The notes under the pieces were generated by a model, which was not told where the DNA came from, did no database searches, and saw only the letters and a list, made by a program, of their open reading frames with translations. Shown one piece after another: positions 54,073 through 63,183 of a DNA stretch of 64,000 bases. Both the position numbers and the translations under genes were made by a program. How positions within the stretch are numbered: the first letter of the stretch is position 1; each line of letters starts with the position of its first letter. Origin of the DNA: Legionella steigerwaltii (GTDB taxonomy: Bacteria; Pseudomonadota; Gammaproteobacteria; Legionellales; Legionellaceae); assembly GCF_001468065.1 (NCBI RefSeq), contig NZ_LNYZ01000001.1, positions 124,001 through 188,000 of the forward strand, read 5' to 3'.

Positions 54073-55155
54073 ATGTTTGTTACTCAGTTGCAGAAAGCGC
54101 TTGCATACATTCGAGAAACACAGGATATAGCCTTATTTACGACAATGGCTGATGCAGGATTATCAGCAGCATTTCGTGCTTCACCCTTGTTTTACATCAT
54201 GTTACCTTTTATAGGTTTTTTATTGACTGTAAATGCACTAATGAATGGCTATTTACTTGCAAAAGCCAACAATCGCAATTTTGATCTATGGTTTCTTTTT
54301 ATTACTTCAACAGTTTGTGCCGTGTTAGCAAGCATATCACTTTATGGTGCAGCGATATCAGCATTCCTTAGTTTTAGCTTTACTGCTGGTCCTTGGTTTT
54401 TTTTTAGCAGCTTAGCTGTGGCATTGAGCCATCAGCTGCTGATGCTTGGACTCAATTTATTGAGAGCCTATGAATCTCCCCAAAACAGTATTCAGCGTAT
54501 GCATTACATCCAGGCGGCACTCAATAACTTGTTTGTGATGGCTATTTTAGCTTCTGCTTTGGGGGCAGTTGTCTTTGTATTGCTTTTTCCAATTATCCCT
54601 GCTGCAGGCACAGCGTTTTCAATTGCAGCAGTCTTGTTTACTGGTTTTGATATCTTATGGCGCATGATTCCTCGTGAAGGAAAACAATTAATCAAGGGAT
54701 GGTTTTATTTGAGTAAACCAGAGGTCATTCAGGATGCAATTGCGAACCAGGAGGAGATCTTAAAACCCAAAGATTCTAAAGAAATAAAACCGAAACATCA
54801 CAGGATGTTTACATGTTGTGATTACAGTGCAGTTATTCGCTTAATGGAGATGGAGAAGGTCAAACCTTATCTGTTAGAACTGATTCAATATAAATTGCAG
54901 TTACTAGTACAAAAAGCCGATCCCCAAAATGAAAAAATAAAAGATAAAATTTCTTTACTAAAAGTACTGCTAAGCGAAATAGAAAAGCCTCAAGAAATTT
55001 CTAAATCGGATGCATTGCAAAGGTATCCCTTAGCTTTTCAAAGCTTTTGGGCTGAAAAAGGCGAGGTGGAGCAAATATTTGACGCAGTAACTGTTTCTCA
55101 GGATCGGCACCGCCATAGGGAAGAAAACAATCCATCAGTCAGAATATGTGCATAA
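54073..55155 (+). CDS. Multi-spanning membrane protein with a cytosolic C-terminal domain, candidate effector
   Basis: Not recognised. The 360 residues start after a strong AGGAGG site. Hydrophobic segments at about residues 38-68, 76-100, 105-135, 150-180 and 182-200 suggest five membrane passes (for example FYIMLPFIGFLLTVNALMNG, LFVMAILASALGAVVFVLLF). The C-terminal 150 residues are polar and helical (EKVKPYLLELIQYKLQLLVQ) and end SVRICA. Without a signal peptide, such proteins in Legionella can be inner-membrane proteins or Dot/Icm substrates that insert in host membranes. It begins an accessory stretch of unknown genes. Confidence 0.72.
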   Translation: MFVTQLQKALAYIRETQDIALFTTMADAGLSAAFRASPLFYIMLPFIGFLLTVNALMNGYLLAKANNRNFDLWFLFITSTVCAVLASISLYGAAISAFLSFSFTAGPWFFFSSLAVALSHQLLMLGLNLLRAYESPQNSIQRMHYIQAALNNLFVMAILASALGAVVFVLLFPIIPAAGTAFSIAAVLFTGFDILWRMIPREGKQLIKGWFYLSKPEVIQDAIANQEEILKPKDSKEIKPKHHRMFTCCDYSAVIRLMEMEKVKPYLLELIQYKLQLLVQKADPQNEKIKDKISLLKVLLSEIEKPQEISKSDALQRYPLAFQSFWAEKGEVEQIFDAVTVSQDRHRHREENNPSVRICA

Positions 55156-55325
55156 AAAATATAAATAATGTATAAAATTATGTATAATAGTGTCATTGTA
55201 TTTGCTTATGAAAAAAAATGCGGGATTGAAAATAGGTTATCCAAATCTCGCGTTATGTTATTCGCTATGGTCTATATTAATAATATGCATTAACAAACTG
55301 ATCGAGCAGTAAAGGAGAGTTTTAT

Positions 55326-57251
55326 ATGCCCTTTGAATATCGATCGATTACAGCAAACTGTGGTAATGACACTCTTGGTCCAAGAGCTTGTAAAAAAATT
55401 AAGCAGTTAATTGCAAGTGACGGCGATGGTGCCGGTGCCAGTTTTTTTGTTATTAATTGTCAAGAAGTCCATTTCGGAAAGACTCAAAAGCAGTTGGAAG
55501 CTCTATTTCCACCAGGCTCAGGTTATAAAGTAGAATGCTTGAGCCAGATGGTAACCCGTACTAAACTGGACACGGTTTTTGGTACTACAGGGATGGCTAC
55601 CTTTGTTGTTTGTAAGGAAGATTTGGAGCTAACCGTCGTGGGTAAGCCTGTAGAGGCAAGACGAAGTACGGATATACCATTTGGTTCAGCATACAATAAA
55701 GGGGGGTTGGTTACCGATTTTACTGTGACACGAACCTCAAACAATGAAAGCATTAAGGTGCAAGCGGTTACTGGACATTTAGATGCAAGTGATGCAGTCA
55801 AACGGAATCAAGACTGGCATAATCTCAATAAAGCAACTGTAAAAAAAGTTACCACTTGGACTGGGCTTGTTTCTGCTTGCCCAAATTTAATGCTTTCTGG
55901 ATATGATGCAAATACCCGAGATAGACTCAATCAGGACGGTACTGGAAGAAATATGTGGTTGGATCCTAATGCTCATCCTGAAATACATGCGCTTGATCGT
56001 GTTTCCCTGGCAGCTTCTCGATTCAGCCGACCAGTAACCTATAATCATGTAAAAAGTGAACAAGAACTAGCTGATAGAAACCGTCCCGGTTATTTAAGAC
56101 GTGGTATGCTTGATCTTGTAACTATCCATGGTGGTAATATTCCAAATGGCACTATAAACCCACAAGGAATTGAAACTGATGACGTAATACAAATTGAACC
56201 AGAGCCTAATGATTCTAAGCGTGATCATTACGTGATTATCAGCCCCCCTCAAACATACACCCCTCTTAACGAGTTTGATCGAGTTAAAACGCTAATGGCT
56301 TCTCGTTTATATGGGGTTGCTCCAAAAGTAGCTGAAACAATTCTAGCAATGAAGGATGATGCTACATTGGATCCTGAATTGGATCCTAAATTGCAATTGC
56401 TTGATTACTACAATCAATATTTAGGTCCCGATGGATTCTTAGATAAGGCGATTGGTTTGCATGTAGATAAATTAGAATGTGTTCAACGTCTAATGGAAAA
56501 CCCACAAAATGAGCGTTTAGAAAAAAAGCTAAATGAAGTTCTGTTTGATGAACGTGAATGGTGCGCTGACGAGCCAAAACAATTAAAAGCAAAACAAGAG
56601 CTTATGCAAGCATTGCTGGATTCATTAGCTGGGTGTGAGCATGCAACAGGTATCGATGCGCGTTTGAATTGCTATCTTGCTCTGAAAGAAAAGATTGCCA
56701 ATAAAGAAGAAATTGATGCAGGCAAGGCACTTAAGGATGCAGTAATTAAAGCATATCAGGCTCATTATGAAACCTTTTTAACAGAAGTGAGAAAAGAACC
56801 GGACTTTCAACTTCAAGAAGCAATGGAGCGAGTATTAATGCAACTTGATGCAATTTGTGATTATAGAAGTGAATATCAATTGGAAATGCTGGATCCAAAA
56901 AAATTGGATACAATGACTCATATTATTGCACAATGTTATAAAAGCCTTAACCTGGCCCACACAGGTGAAAGCGAGGAAATGGAAAAAATTAATGGAGAAT
57001 TAATGACCCTTTCTCATGAGGCAATGAGAAGTTCTTCTTCATTATGGCGAGCTTTAGCTGAGGCCGTGAAGTGCTTTGTGTCTTTAGTTTCCAACCCAAC
57101 GTTGACTGGGCAGGTAGGTATTGTTCGAGACAAAGAATTATCTGATTCCATAATAAAATATAACTCTGCTCTTTATAAATCAGTTGTCAGAGTTCCTCAA
57201 GAAAAGGAAGAAAGCGATCAACTTATTGGTAGACCTTCAAATGGGGGATAA
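55326..57251 (+). CDS. Endonuclease/exonuclease/phosphatase-fold protein (inositol 5-phosphatase-like), candidate effector
   Basis: The 641-residue protein is otherwise unknown, but residues 1-310 contain every catalytic landmark of the EEP fold. These are Asn11 in SITANCG, Glu47 in FFVINCQEVHF, NKGGLVTDFTV (125-135), His151 in TGHLDASD, Asp194/Asn196 in LMLSGYDANTR, Asp263 in GMLDLVTIHGG, and Asp300-His301 in RDHYVIIS. The order and spacing match inositol polyphosphate 5-phosphatases and related nucleases. Residues 320-641 are helical with no recognised domain. There is no signal peptide, and an AAGGAGAG site precedes the ATG. Lipid or inositol phosphatase activity on host membranes is a reasoned guess; DNase or sphingomyelinase activity is possible. 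Confidence 0.68.
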   Translation: MPFEYRSITANCGNDTLGPRACKKIKQLIASDGDGAGASFFVINCQEVHFGKTQKQLEALFPPGSGYKVECLSQMVTRTKLDTVFGTTGMATFVVCKEDLELTVVGKPVEARRSTDIPFGSAYNKGGLVTDFTVTRTSNNESIKVQAVTGHLDASDAVKRNQDWHNLNKATVKKVTTWTGLVSACPNLMLSGYDANTRDRLNQDGTGRNMWLDPNAHPEIHALDRVSLAASRFSRPVTYNHVKSEQELADRNRPGYLRRGMLDLVTIHGGNIPNGTINPQGIETDDVIQIEPEPNDSKRDHYVIISPPQTYTPLNEFDRVKTLMASRLYGVAPKVAETILAMKDDATLDPELDPKLQLLDYYNQYLGPDGFLDKAIGLHVDKLECVQRLMENPQNERLEKKLNEVLFDEREWCADEPKQLKAKQELMQALLDSLAGCEHATGIDARLNCYLALKEKIANKEEIDAGKALKDAVIKAYQAHYETFLTEVRKEPDFQLQEAMERVLMQLDAICDYRSEYQLEMLDPKKLDTMTHIIAQCYKSLNLAHTGESEEMEKINGELMTLSHEAMRSSSSLWRALAEAVKCFVSLVSNPTLTGQVGIVRDKELSDSIIKYNSALYKSVVRVPQEKEESDQLIGRPSNGG

Positions 57252-57298
57252 AATAATGCTCCTAGGGAAATCGTTATTTCAATTTAATTAAAGATTAA

Positions 57299-57919
57299 AT
57301 GATGAAAAAATCAAACAAAAACAAAGTTTATGAAACTTATGATCAAATTATTGATTGGTATGATGCTCATCGGAATAAAGAGCTGAATATGGAACAATTA
57401 TATTTGGGAAAAGTAAAAGAATATTTTCCTCGTGGAGGGAGTGTATTGGATGTTGGATGTGGCACAGGTGAGCCTATTGCACGATTTTTTATTGAAGCGG
57501 GTTATGAGTTAACCGGTGTTGATGCCAGTAAAAAAATGATAGCTCGCTGCAAGCAAAATTTTCCGAATGCTCAATGGATCTTAGCGGATATGCGCGCGAT
57601 GGAATTTAATGAGCAATTCGATATAGTGATTGCATGGCATAGCTTTTTTCATTTACCTCAAGCCGATCAAAGAAGTACGTTGAGTTTATTGTCTTCCTTA
57701 GTTAAACCTAAAGGTTTATTACTTTTTACTTCGGGCCCTGAAGCAGGAGAGGTTTGGAGCGATAATGGTGGTTATGATTTATATCATGCTTCACTGGATA
57801 CCAAGGAATACGAAACGATTTTACATAGCAATAAATTGCAGGTATTGGTACATAAAATTCGCGATCCAGATTGTGGGGGCGCAACAGTATGGCTTGCTCA
57901 GAAGAGTTCATTTTTCTAA
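57299..57919 (+). CDS. Class I SAM-dependent methyltransferase
   Basis: The 206-residue Rossmann-fold methyltransferase has motif I VLDVGCGTGEPIARFFIEAG, motif II ELTGVDASKKMI, motif III WILADMRAMEFN and DIVIAWHSFFHL for motif IV. The C-terminal beta strands end QVLVHKIRDPDCGGATVWLA. The substrate cannot be told. It directly follows the EEP-fold gene (47 bases) and its stop overlaps the convergent next gene by four bases. Small free-standing methyltransferases of this type are common, so the neighbour relation may be chance. Confidence 0.88.
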   Translation: MMKKSNKNKVYETYDQIIDWYDAHRNKELNMEQLYLGKVKEYFPRGGSVLDVGCGTGEPIARFFIEAGYELTGVDASKKMIARCKQNFPNAQWILADMRAMEFNEQFDIVIAWHSFFHLPQADQRSTLSLLSSLVKPKGLLLFTSGPEAGEVWSDNGGYDLYHASLDTKEYETILHSNKLQVLVHKIRDPDCGGATVWLAQKSSFF

Positions 57920-59361
57920 ATTTTCAATAAGTACTCACTTATCGCGCCGCTCACTTCATTATTTTCGTTCAACCACCCCATTTTCCTCATCACTTCCTGA
58001 CTGCGTTTTCCACTGCCTTGTTTGGAATGACCTTGAGCATGTTCAACTAACTCTTTTAAGGACATGTCATTATTAACATAGCTTGTAGCAAAAAATGAAT
58101 AGAAACCACACCATGCTTTTTGATCGGAGGTAAATTTTGCATTATATTTTTGAATAAAATCGTTTTTTAACTTTTCAGCTTCCAATCGTTGTTTTTCCAA
58201 CTCTATATTTTCTTTTGCTAAAACAAGATGTGTATTTAAAAAGTCAATATTGGTGGGATTTCCATATTTTGTAGCTGTAGCCATAATTTGATCAATTTTT
58301 TCTTTAGGCAAATCAGTAGGATTAGGATGGATTTTGAAAGCGCGCTGGAGTAAAACAGGTTCATCGAGGGAGAGAGCGGACTTCATGAACTCAACAAAAC
58401 CCTCGGGAGAAATATTTTTATTTTCAAAGTCTTTTAATTCATTTAACAATTGGGTAAAAAAATTAACTCCCTGCTTTCTTGCTTGAGCTAGAGCTTCATG
58501 AAGAATCGCGTCATTGTTTAAAACTTGAATTAAATCATCTTCAATTTCTTTTACAAACGCAAAAGAATGAGATAACTCATTATTTGAGTTTTTATAAGAC
58601 ATTTCGAGCATAGTACAAGCAACGTTATTTGCTAGATGCTCTAATCCTCGAAGAGGATGGTAAAAAAGATCGGATTTGCTTCTAGTGCCTGATTTTAAAT
58701 CCTCTAGGGTTGGAACATAGGGTAATTCTGGTCCTGAAAAATCTGAGACAACATCCCAAAACATAAAACCTATTACTGGGGGCTCATTAGATTCATCGGG
58801 AGGTAATTTAAAATAAAAATGCTGGCTATCATCTAAGGAGCCTAGAATGCCAATTGGCAACGAAAATGTGAATGCGGTTGCATATTCATGGATGATTCTT
58901 TCCATCATTTTTACCGCGAATGCCTTATCCTTCAGGCGTTTTTTCATGGCACTAATGTCTGGAGGTGTACCAATAACCCTTTGATCTCCTTTGGGGTTAT
59001 AAATAACAATGGATTCTTCTTCGCAAAGACTTTCAAAATCTTTTGTCACAAGAACATTAATTGTATGTGGCGGTTTTCCTGGTTCTCGAATTTCAATTGG
59101 AGCAATTTCAAATCGTTGTGTTTTTAACCCTAAGTCAGTAATTTGATCAAGTAAGTATTTTTCCGCTTGAATTTTGTTATCCCAATTACCCCAACCTTTA
59201 TTAGGGATAAAAAAGCATTGGTTTGTGCCTTTAATCTTATAGACATGTTTTTCGGAACCACCACCAATTCGTTCACAATCCGTTTTTTTAAAAGTTTTAC
59301 CGTTTAAAGTTAAGGTAGTTTCTTGATTTGATGCATAAAAAAGAGTTAGCCATTCTTTCAT
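57916..59361 (-). CDS. Unknown protein with a kinase-like glycine loop, candidate effector
   Basis: Not recognised. The 481-residue protein has near its start a glycine-rich segment, ERIGGGSEKHVYKIKGTNQC (residues 30-49), that resembles a protein-kinase P-loop. AEKYLLDQITDLGL follows, which could carry the helix-C glutamate, and then a strand-rich stretch, NVLVTKDFESL. A later GFMFWDVVSDFSG could hold a catalytic or DFG-like aspartate. A clear beta-3 lysine and HRD motif are missing, so the kinase idea is tentative. The C-terminal part is helical (ELEKQRLEAEKLKNDFIQKY). No signal peptide is present. It lies in a block with a TPR protein and an EEP-fold protein, which suggests a secreted substrate role. 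Confidence 0.65.
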   Translation of the reverse strand: MKEWLTLFYASNQETTLTLNGKTFKKTDCERIGGGSEKHVYKIKGTNQCFFIPNKGWGNWDNKIQAEKYLLDQITDLGLKTQRFEIAPIEIREPGKPPHTINVLVTKDFESLCEEESIVIYNPKGDQRVIGTPPDISAMKKRLKDKAFAVKMMERIIHEYATAFTFSLPIGILGSLDDSQHFYFKLPPDESNEPPVIGFMFWDVVSDFSGPELPYVPTLEDLKSGTRSKSDLFYHPLRGLEHLANNVACTMLEMSYKNSNNELSHSFAFVKEIEDDLIQVLNNDAILHEALAQARKQGVNFFTQLLNELKDFENKNISPEGFVEFMKSALSLDEPVLLQRAFKIHPNPTDLPKEKIDQIMATATKYGNPTNIDFLNTHLVLAKENIELEKQRLEAEKLKNDFIQKYNAKFTSDQKAWCGFYSFFATSYVNNDMSLKELVEHAQGHSKQGSGKRSQEVMRKMGWLNENNEVSGAISEYLLKI

Positions 59362-59465
59362 TTGTTATAGGGTAAAGATTGGGGTGCCCATTATTTTGCC
59401 ATTTGAATTAAATAATGGCAATGGTTTTTATAAATTGATCATCTTGGGGAGGCAAACAGGTAATA

Positions 59466-60617
59466 TTACAAAAAATCCTGTATACCTGGTATTGAATTAA
59501 TTGGCTGCAAGATATCAGTTTCTTCAACTGAGAAAGATGGAGTGTTATCCGGTTTAATCCCAAAAATAGTTTGAGTATTTACCCCCAGCAATGCATTAGA
59601 GCGTGCTTGCTTTAGTTTCTCTGTTTCTTCATTGACACGTAGATCTTGAGGGGCTAATTTTCTCGCTTCAGCAAGCGAATTTTCTGCTTCTCCCCAATTT
59701 TTTTCAAGTCGATAACAGCATGCTATATTTAACCAGGCATCCGCTCGATCTTGAATGTCAACGGTTCGTTCAAGAATCGTTACAAACGTTTTTCTTGCTT
59801 CCATGTACATCCCTTGTTTGAATGAACATATACCCATTTGATTGAGTGCAGGAATATGATTTTTATCCAGATCAAGAGTTAAAGAATATAAAATTTGAGC
59901 TATTGTATACTCTTTGTTTTGGTACAGATGATGTCCAAATTGCGCATAACATTCGGTTAAATTCTCTGTGATCATTTGGTGAAGTGAATGGTCATCTTTA
60001 TGACAATGAGCCAGTGCTTCCCGATAATAGTGAATAGCACATATAAAATTCACGCTAATGTCTTCTTGAGTATTTTTCTCTTCTGCTAATTGATTTAGTA
60101 GATCAATACATTGTTCGTGCCAGCTCGCCACTGAATGTAAAAGCATTGGATTATCACGGCATAGTGCCAAGGCTGACGTGAGTGCAATTTGCGCATCCCT
60201 AAGTAAAATAAAACAATTATTTAAATGCGACTTGAGATAATTTTGAGCAAGCTTCATATAACTTAACCCCAAATTATGTCGTGCCGATACACAATTAAAG
60301 TCATTCTCAATCGCAGCAAAATAATATGTGATTGCAACCTCATCTTGGTTGTCAGCAGCATAGCATTGTCCTAAAAGCTCAAAGGCATAAGACCAGTTGT
60401 CCCGATTTTTTTTGTTCATAGTTAATTCAATAAAGCGATTTAAATAAGAAATGGCCTCATTTTTTTCATCAGACAAAAAGCATGTTTGACCTAAAAGAAA
60501 ATAAGTATCCGGTATTTCATGATTTAGACTAATCGCTTGAAGGAATAGTTTTTTAGCGTGTATATACTCACCTTTTTTAAAAGCCTCTACACCTTGTATA
60601 TGGAGCGAATGAAACAT
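59466..60617 (-). CDS. Tetratricopeptide-repeat protein
   Basis: The 383-residue protein is made of TPR motifs throughout. Clear units are HIQGVEAFKKGEYIHAKKLF, TYFLLGQTCFLSDEKNEAIS, AFELLGQCYAADNQDEVAIT, ALNQMGICSFKQGMYMEARK and AWLNIACCYRLEKNWGEAEN, with several weaker ones. TPR arrays bind partner peptides. There is no signal peptide or membrane segment. The last 45 residues (after LGVNTQTIFGIKPDN) leave the repeat and end in a polar acidic tail, EETDILQPINSIPGIQDFL. Legionella uses TPR and Sel1 repeat proteins both as chaperones and as effectors. A direct partner is not evident. Confidence 0.82.
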   Translation of the reverse strand: MFHSLHIQGVEAFKKGEYIHAKKLFLQAISLNHEIPDTYFLLGQTCFLSDEKNEAISYLNRFIELTMNKKNRDNWSYAFELLGQCYAADNQDEVAITYYFAAIENDFNCVSARHNLGLSYMKLAQNYLKSHLNNCFILLRDAQIALTSALALCRDNPMLLHSVASWHEQCIDLLNQLAEEKNTQEDISVNFICAIHYYREALAHCHKDDHSLHQMITENLTECYAQFGHHLYQNKEYTIAQILYSLTLDLDKNHIPALNQMGICSFKQGMYMEARKTFVTILERTVDIQDRADAWLNIACCYRLEKNWGEAENSLAEARKLAPQDLRVNEETEKLKQARSNALLGVNTQTIFGIKPDNTPSFSVEETDILQPINSIPGIQDFL

Positions 60618-60734
60618 ATTGTCATCCTTAGAGTAGTTTAAATGCTTTTACGTTGTATATGCTAAATCAACCCCAAATTTAGAATATAATAAGCAGATGT
60701 TTTTGAATAGTCATTGCACTGATGAGGGCATCTT

Positions 60735-60964
60735 ATGGTCATGGTACTGGGCGTTAGTGGGGTATCAGGTGCTGGTAAAAAGAGCTTTTGGATGAGTTGG
60801 AATTATATTTAAATGAAGCCAGAACCTTATTTTTTGATGAAGAATTGAAAAAAAACGCAGATTTTATTCTTGATGGCATGTCTAAAATTGAGTTGCAAGT
60901 ACAAATAATTAAACGTTTTTTTAGCTGTGGGAAAATATGTAATGCAAACAAATCCGATTATTGA
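60735..60964 (+). pseudogene. Remnant of a P-loop nucleoside/nucleotide kinase gene
   Basis: ATG 60735 starts MVMVLGVSGVSGAGKKSF, a Walker A motif, but the frame stops after 26 codons (TAA at 60810). In another frame of the same strand the reading continues as KELLDELELYLNEARTLFFD and then ADFILDGMSKIELQVQIIKR. That is typical of the end of uridine kinase-like proteins (adenylate-type acidic segment, then AD.I.DG). The middle is missing and the frame has shifted, so the gene is broken. Its tail overlaps the start of the PNPOx-like gene. This 324-base gap between genes otherwise holds nothing. Confidence 0.6.
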
Positions 60965-61526
60965 ACTAGGCATTTGGTTGGAGAGTGAACGAAAGGCAGG
61001 GGCACCTAATCCGAACCATGCTGTTTTATCTTCTACTGCATCAGATGGTGCCGCACATGGTCGTGTTGTTGCTGTTCGTGAAATTTCGGAGGAAGGAATT
61101 TTATTCTTTACGCAAAAGGCTACGCGCAAAGTAGGAGAATTGAAAAGCAATCCCTGCGTAAGTCTGGTTTTCTGGCTGGAACTTTTGCAACGAGAAGTGA
61201 TTATTGAGGGTAATGTATACCGTTTAAATTATGAAGAGAATAAAAAATATTGGGAAACTTACCCGCAATGGGCCCAAATTCGTTTTTTAAGTTACGCATC
61301 TACTTCGATGCAAGTAATTGATAACAAAAATACTCTCGAAGAAAAGCGTCAGAAGCTTGCGGATTCGTTTGATGGCAAATCAATTCCTTTCAGCTCCGAG
61401 TATTGTGGTTTTCGTGTACAACCTCAACGTTTCGTGTTCTATGCCTATCGGCAGGATGAATTGTCGGATGTTTGGGAGTATGGTTTAAAACAAAATGAAT
61501 GGTATTTACAATGCTTATCGCCTTAA
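60942..61526 (+). CDS. Pyridoxamine 5'-phosphate oxidase-family flavoprotein (divergent PdxH)
   Basis: This 194-residue FMN-binding split-barrel protein of the PNPOx family resembles PdxH over its whole length. AMQTNP is followed by IWLESERKAGAPNPNHAVL, RVVAVREISEEGILFFTQKA (FMN phosphate and ring contacts) and KVGELKSNPCVSLVFWLELL. The C-terminal part is diverged: the family signature W-G-G-F-x-V-x-P...R-L-H-D-R appears as YCGFRVQPQRF and ELSDV. The catalytic Arg and His of that last motif are therefore absent. It may not make pyridoxal phosphate; related enzymes oxidise other substrates. The start ATG 60942 lies in the remnant kinase gene. Confidence 0.82.
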   Translation: MQTNPIIELGIWLESERKAGAPNPNHAVLSSTASDGAAHGRVVAVREISEEGILFFTQKATRKVGELKSNPCVSLVFWLELLQREVIIEGNVYRLNYEENKKYWETYPQWAQIRFLSYASTSMQVIDNKNTLEEKRQKLADSFDGKSIPFSSEYCGFRVQPQRFVFYAYRQDELSDVWEYGLKQNEWYLQCLSP

Positions 61527-61608
61527 AATGGTGTTCAACGGTATGTAGCTCAAAAATAAGTTTAGTGAAGCAGAGTGAACTGCTTCACCAACGTTATAAT
61601 TATTTTAT

Positions 61609-63183
61609 TTAGCTGAACTGAAATTGAGAATGATGCTCCATTAACCTATCATGAGCTTGTATTAAACAATCGAGACAACATTTTGTAACTTTTGCATAGT
61701 CATCACTGGTTAATACGGTTTCAAGGTGTTTCAATAATTTCTCAATAATTTCCTGAAGTTCTAAGCCTAAAAAGGAAATATTAGCTTGGCTTTCAGTAGA
61801 AAATTGCAGTCTTAGATGGCTAATAAATTTTTCAGGTGGTGTACGTAGTAATGAACGGACGAATGGTTTTAAAAGAGGGGCATAGGTCTTTGATAAACCA
61901 TTTAGTTTTTCATTAGCTTCGTATGCTGTTTGGGTTTCTTTTGCGCAAGCTAATGAAAATAACTGGAGTGCCATTTGAATGGCTGGATTAAATCGTTTAT
62001 CTTTAAAAACCGAACTTTCTTTTTTTAAGTTGATCGCAGCAAATAATAAAGAATGAGCTATTTTTTCTAGAGATTTTTCAGTTCTTTGGGCTTCTGAATA
62101 TTCATCTCTTGTATAGAAGTATGCATGAGCCCATTTATTGAATTCATTTAAAAACTTCTTACTATCTTCTGCAGATTGGGATAAATGTGGTTGTGTCCCA
62201 AAAGTTTGCACTCCCAGATTAGGTTCTGACATAGGCAGAGCCATAATATTGTCATCATAAGTCAGCGCCATAGGTTCTGGCATGTGCAGAACCATAACGT
62301 TATCATTATGAGTTATCACCATGGGGGCAATATCAAGGGCAGCGGTACTTAGAATTTCTAAACCACTCAATTCAAATGGTGTAGTTCCATTTTCAGAATT
62401 TGTATTTGTGGAATTTGATGCACTTGTTTGATTATTACTTGTATCTTGTTTTTTCTTTTTTGTTTTGGATAAAGCTTCCATCTCTTCATCTTCATCGAAA
62501 TCAACTACCGGAGCAGTATTAGTGTGATAACGCTTTGTTGTTTGTTGTGCTGCCGTGGTATCAAATAATTTTTTTGCTAATTTAAACCCTTTATCAATAT
62601 AATTTAAGAGATCATTATCGATGGAAAGTTGCTCTCTAAGTATTGGATCTTTATAACTCTTATTCAGGATTTTTTTAAAATTATTATATTCATGAATAAT
62701 GCTTCTTAACTCTTTTCGAATGGAGGTAGTATCTTGTGAATTACTCTTTATTTCTTTTTCAATAAAAAAGAGTCGCATATCAGCTTTAAGGAGTTTAATC
62801 TTCTGCAATTGAAAGTTGGCGATGAGTAACTGTTCTGAGTGTTCTTCACTTAACAGTGCAGGGGGAAGTGACTCATTGGTGTCAATAGTTCTCTGAAAAC
62901 AATCCGCTGCTTTGTTTAAAAGAACAAGTAGATCATCAAGGTTGGTGTTTTTTTTATTTTCAAGTGCATATTGAATGTAGCTGTCTGCGATAATTAAGAG
63001 AACCCGGTTATTTTCCACCACATCAAAAGCAGAGGCTCGTTTAAAGATTTTTCTTAAATCAGAATCAGGTATTTTTTCAAATAGCTTAATATTTGCTGCT
63101 AATAATTTTACTTGCTTTGGATCAGCTAAATACGTATTAAAATTAGTAAGTACTTTTTTATATATATTCGTTAATATGGACAT
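61609..63183 (-). CDS. Large unknown protein, candidate effector
   Basis: Not recognised. The 524 residues begin at ATG 63183 (MSILTNIYKKVLTNF) with AAAGGG upstream; the longest frame starts 24 bases earlier. The N-terminal 210 residues are helical. A linker of about residues 215-265 is charged, then Ser/Asn/Thr-rich (DFDEDEEMEAL, TKKKKQD, TSNNQTSAS). Next comes a twice-repeated segment, ITHNDNVMVLHMPEP and LTYDDNIMALPMSEP. The C-terminal 200 residues are helical again and end HHSQFQFS. No signal peptide or membrane helix. Low-complexity linkers between helical blocks are common in secreted Legionella proteins. It is on its own between convergent and tandem genes. Confidence 0.65.
   Translation of the reverse strand: MSILTNIYKKVLTNFNTYLADPKQVKLLAANIKLFEKIPDSDLRKIFKRASAFDVVENNRVLLIIADSYIQYALENKKNTNLDDLLVLLNKAADCFQRTIDTNESLPPALLSEEHSEQLLIANFQLQKIKLLKADMRLFFIEKEIKSNSQDTTSIRKELRSIIHEYNNFKKILNKSYKDPILREQLSIDNDLLNYIDKGFKLAKKLFDTTAAQQTTKRYHTNTAPVVDFDEDEEMEALSKTKKKKQDTSNNQTSASNSTNTNSENGTTPFELSGLEILSTAALDIAPMVITHNDNVMVLHMPEPMALTYDDNIMALPMSEPNLGVQTFGTQPHLSQSAEDSKKFLNEFNKWAHAYFYTRDEYSEAQRTEKSLEKIAHSLLFAAINLKKESSVFKDKRFNPAIQMALQLFSLACAKETQTAYEANEKLNGLSKTYAPLLKPFVRSLLRTPPEKFISHLRLQFSTESQANISFLGLELQEIIEKLLKHLETVLTSDDYAKVTKCCLDCLIQAHDRLMEHHSQFQFS

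Noticed and set aside
54073-63183. Genomic island bounded by tRNA or att sites
   Set aside because: No tRNA gene, direct-repeat pair or integrase was found at the edges; the region is only described as variable.
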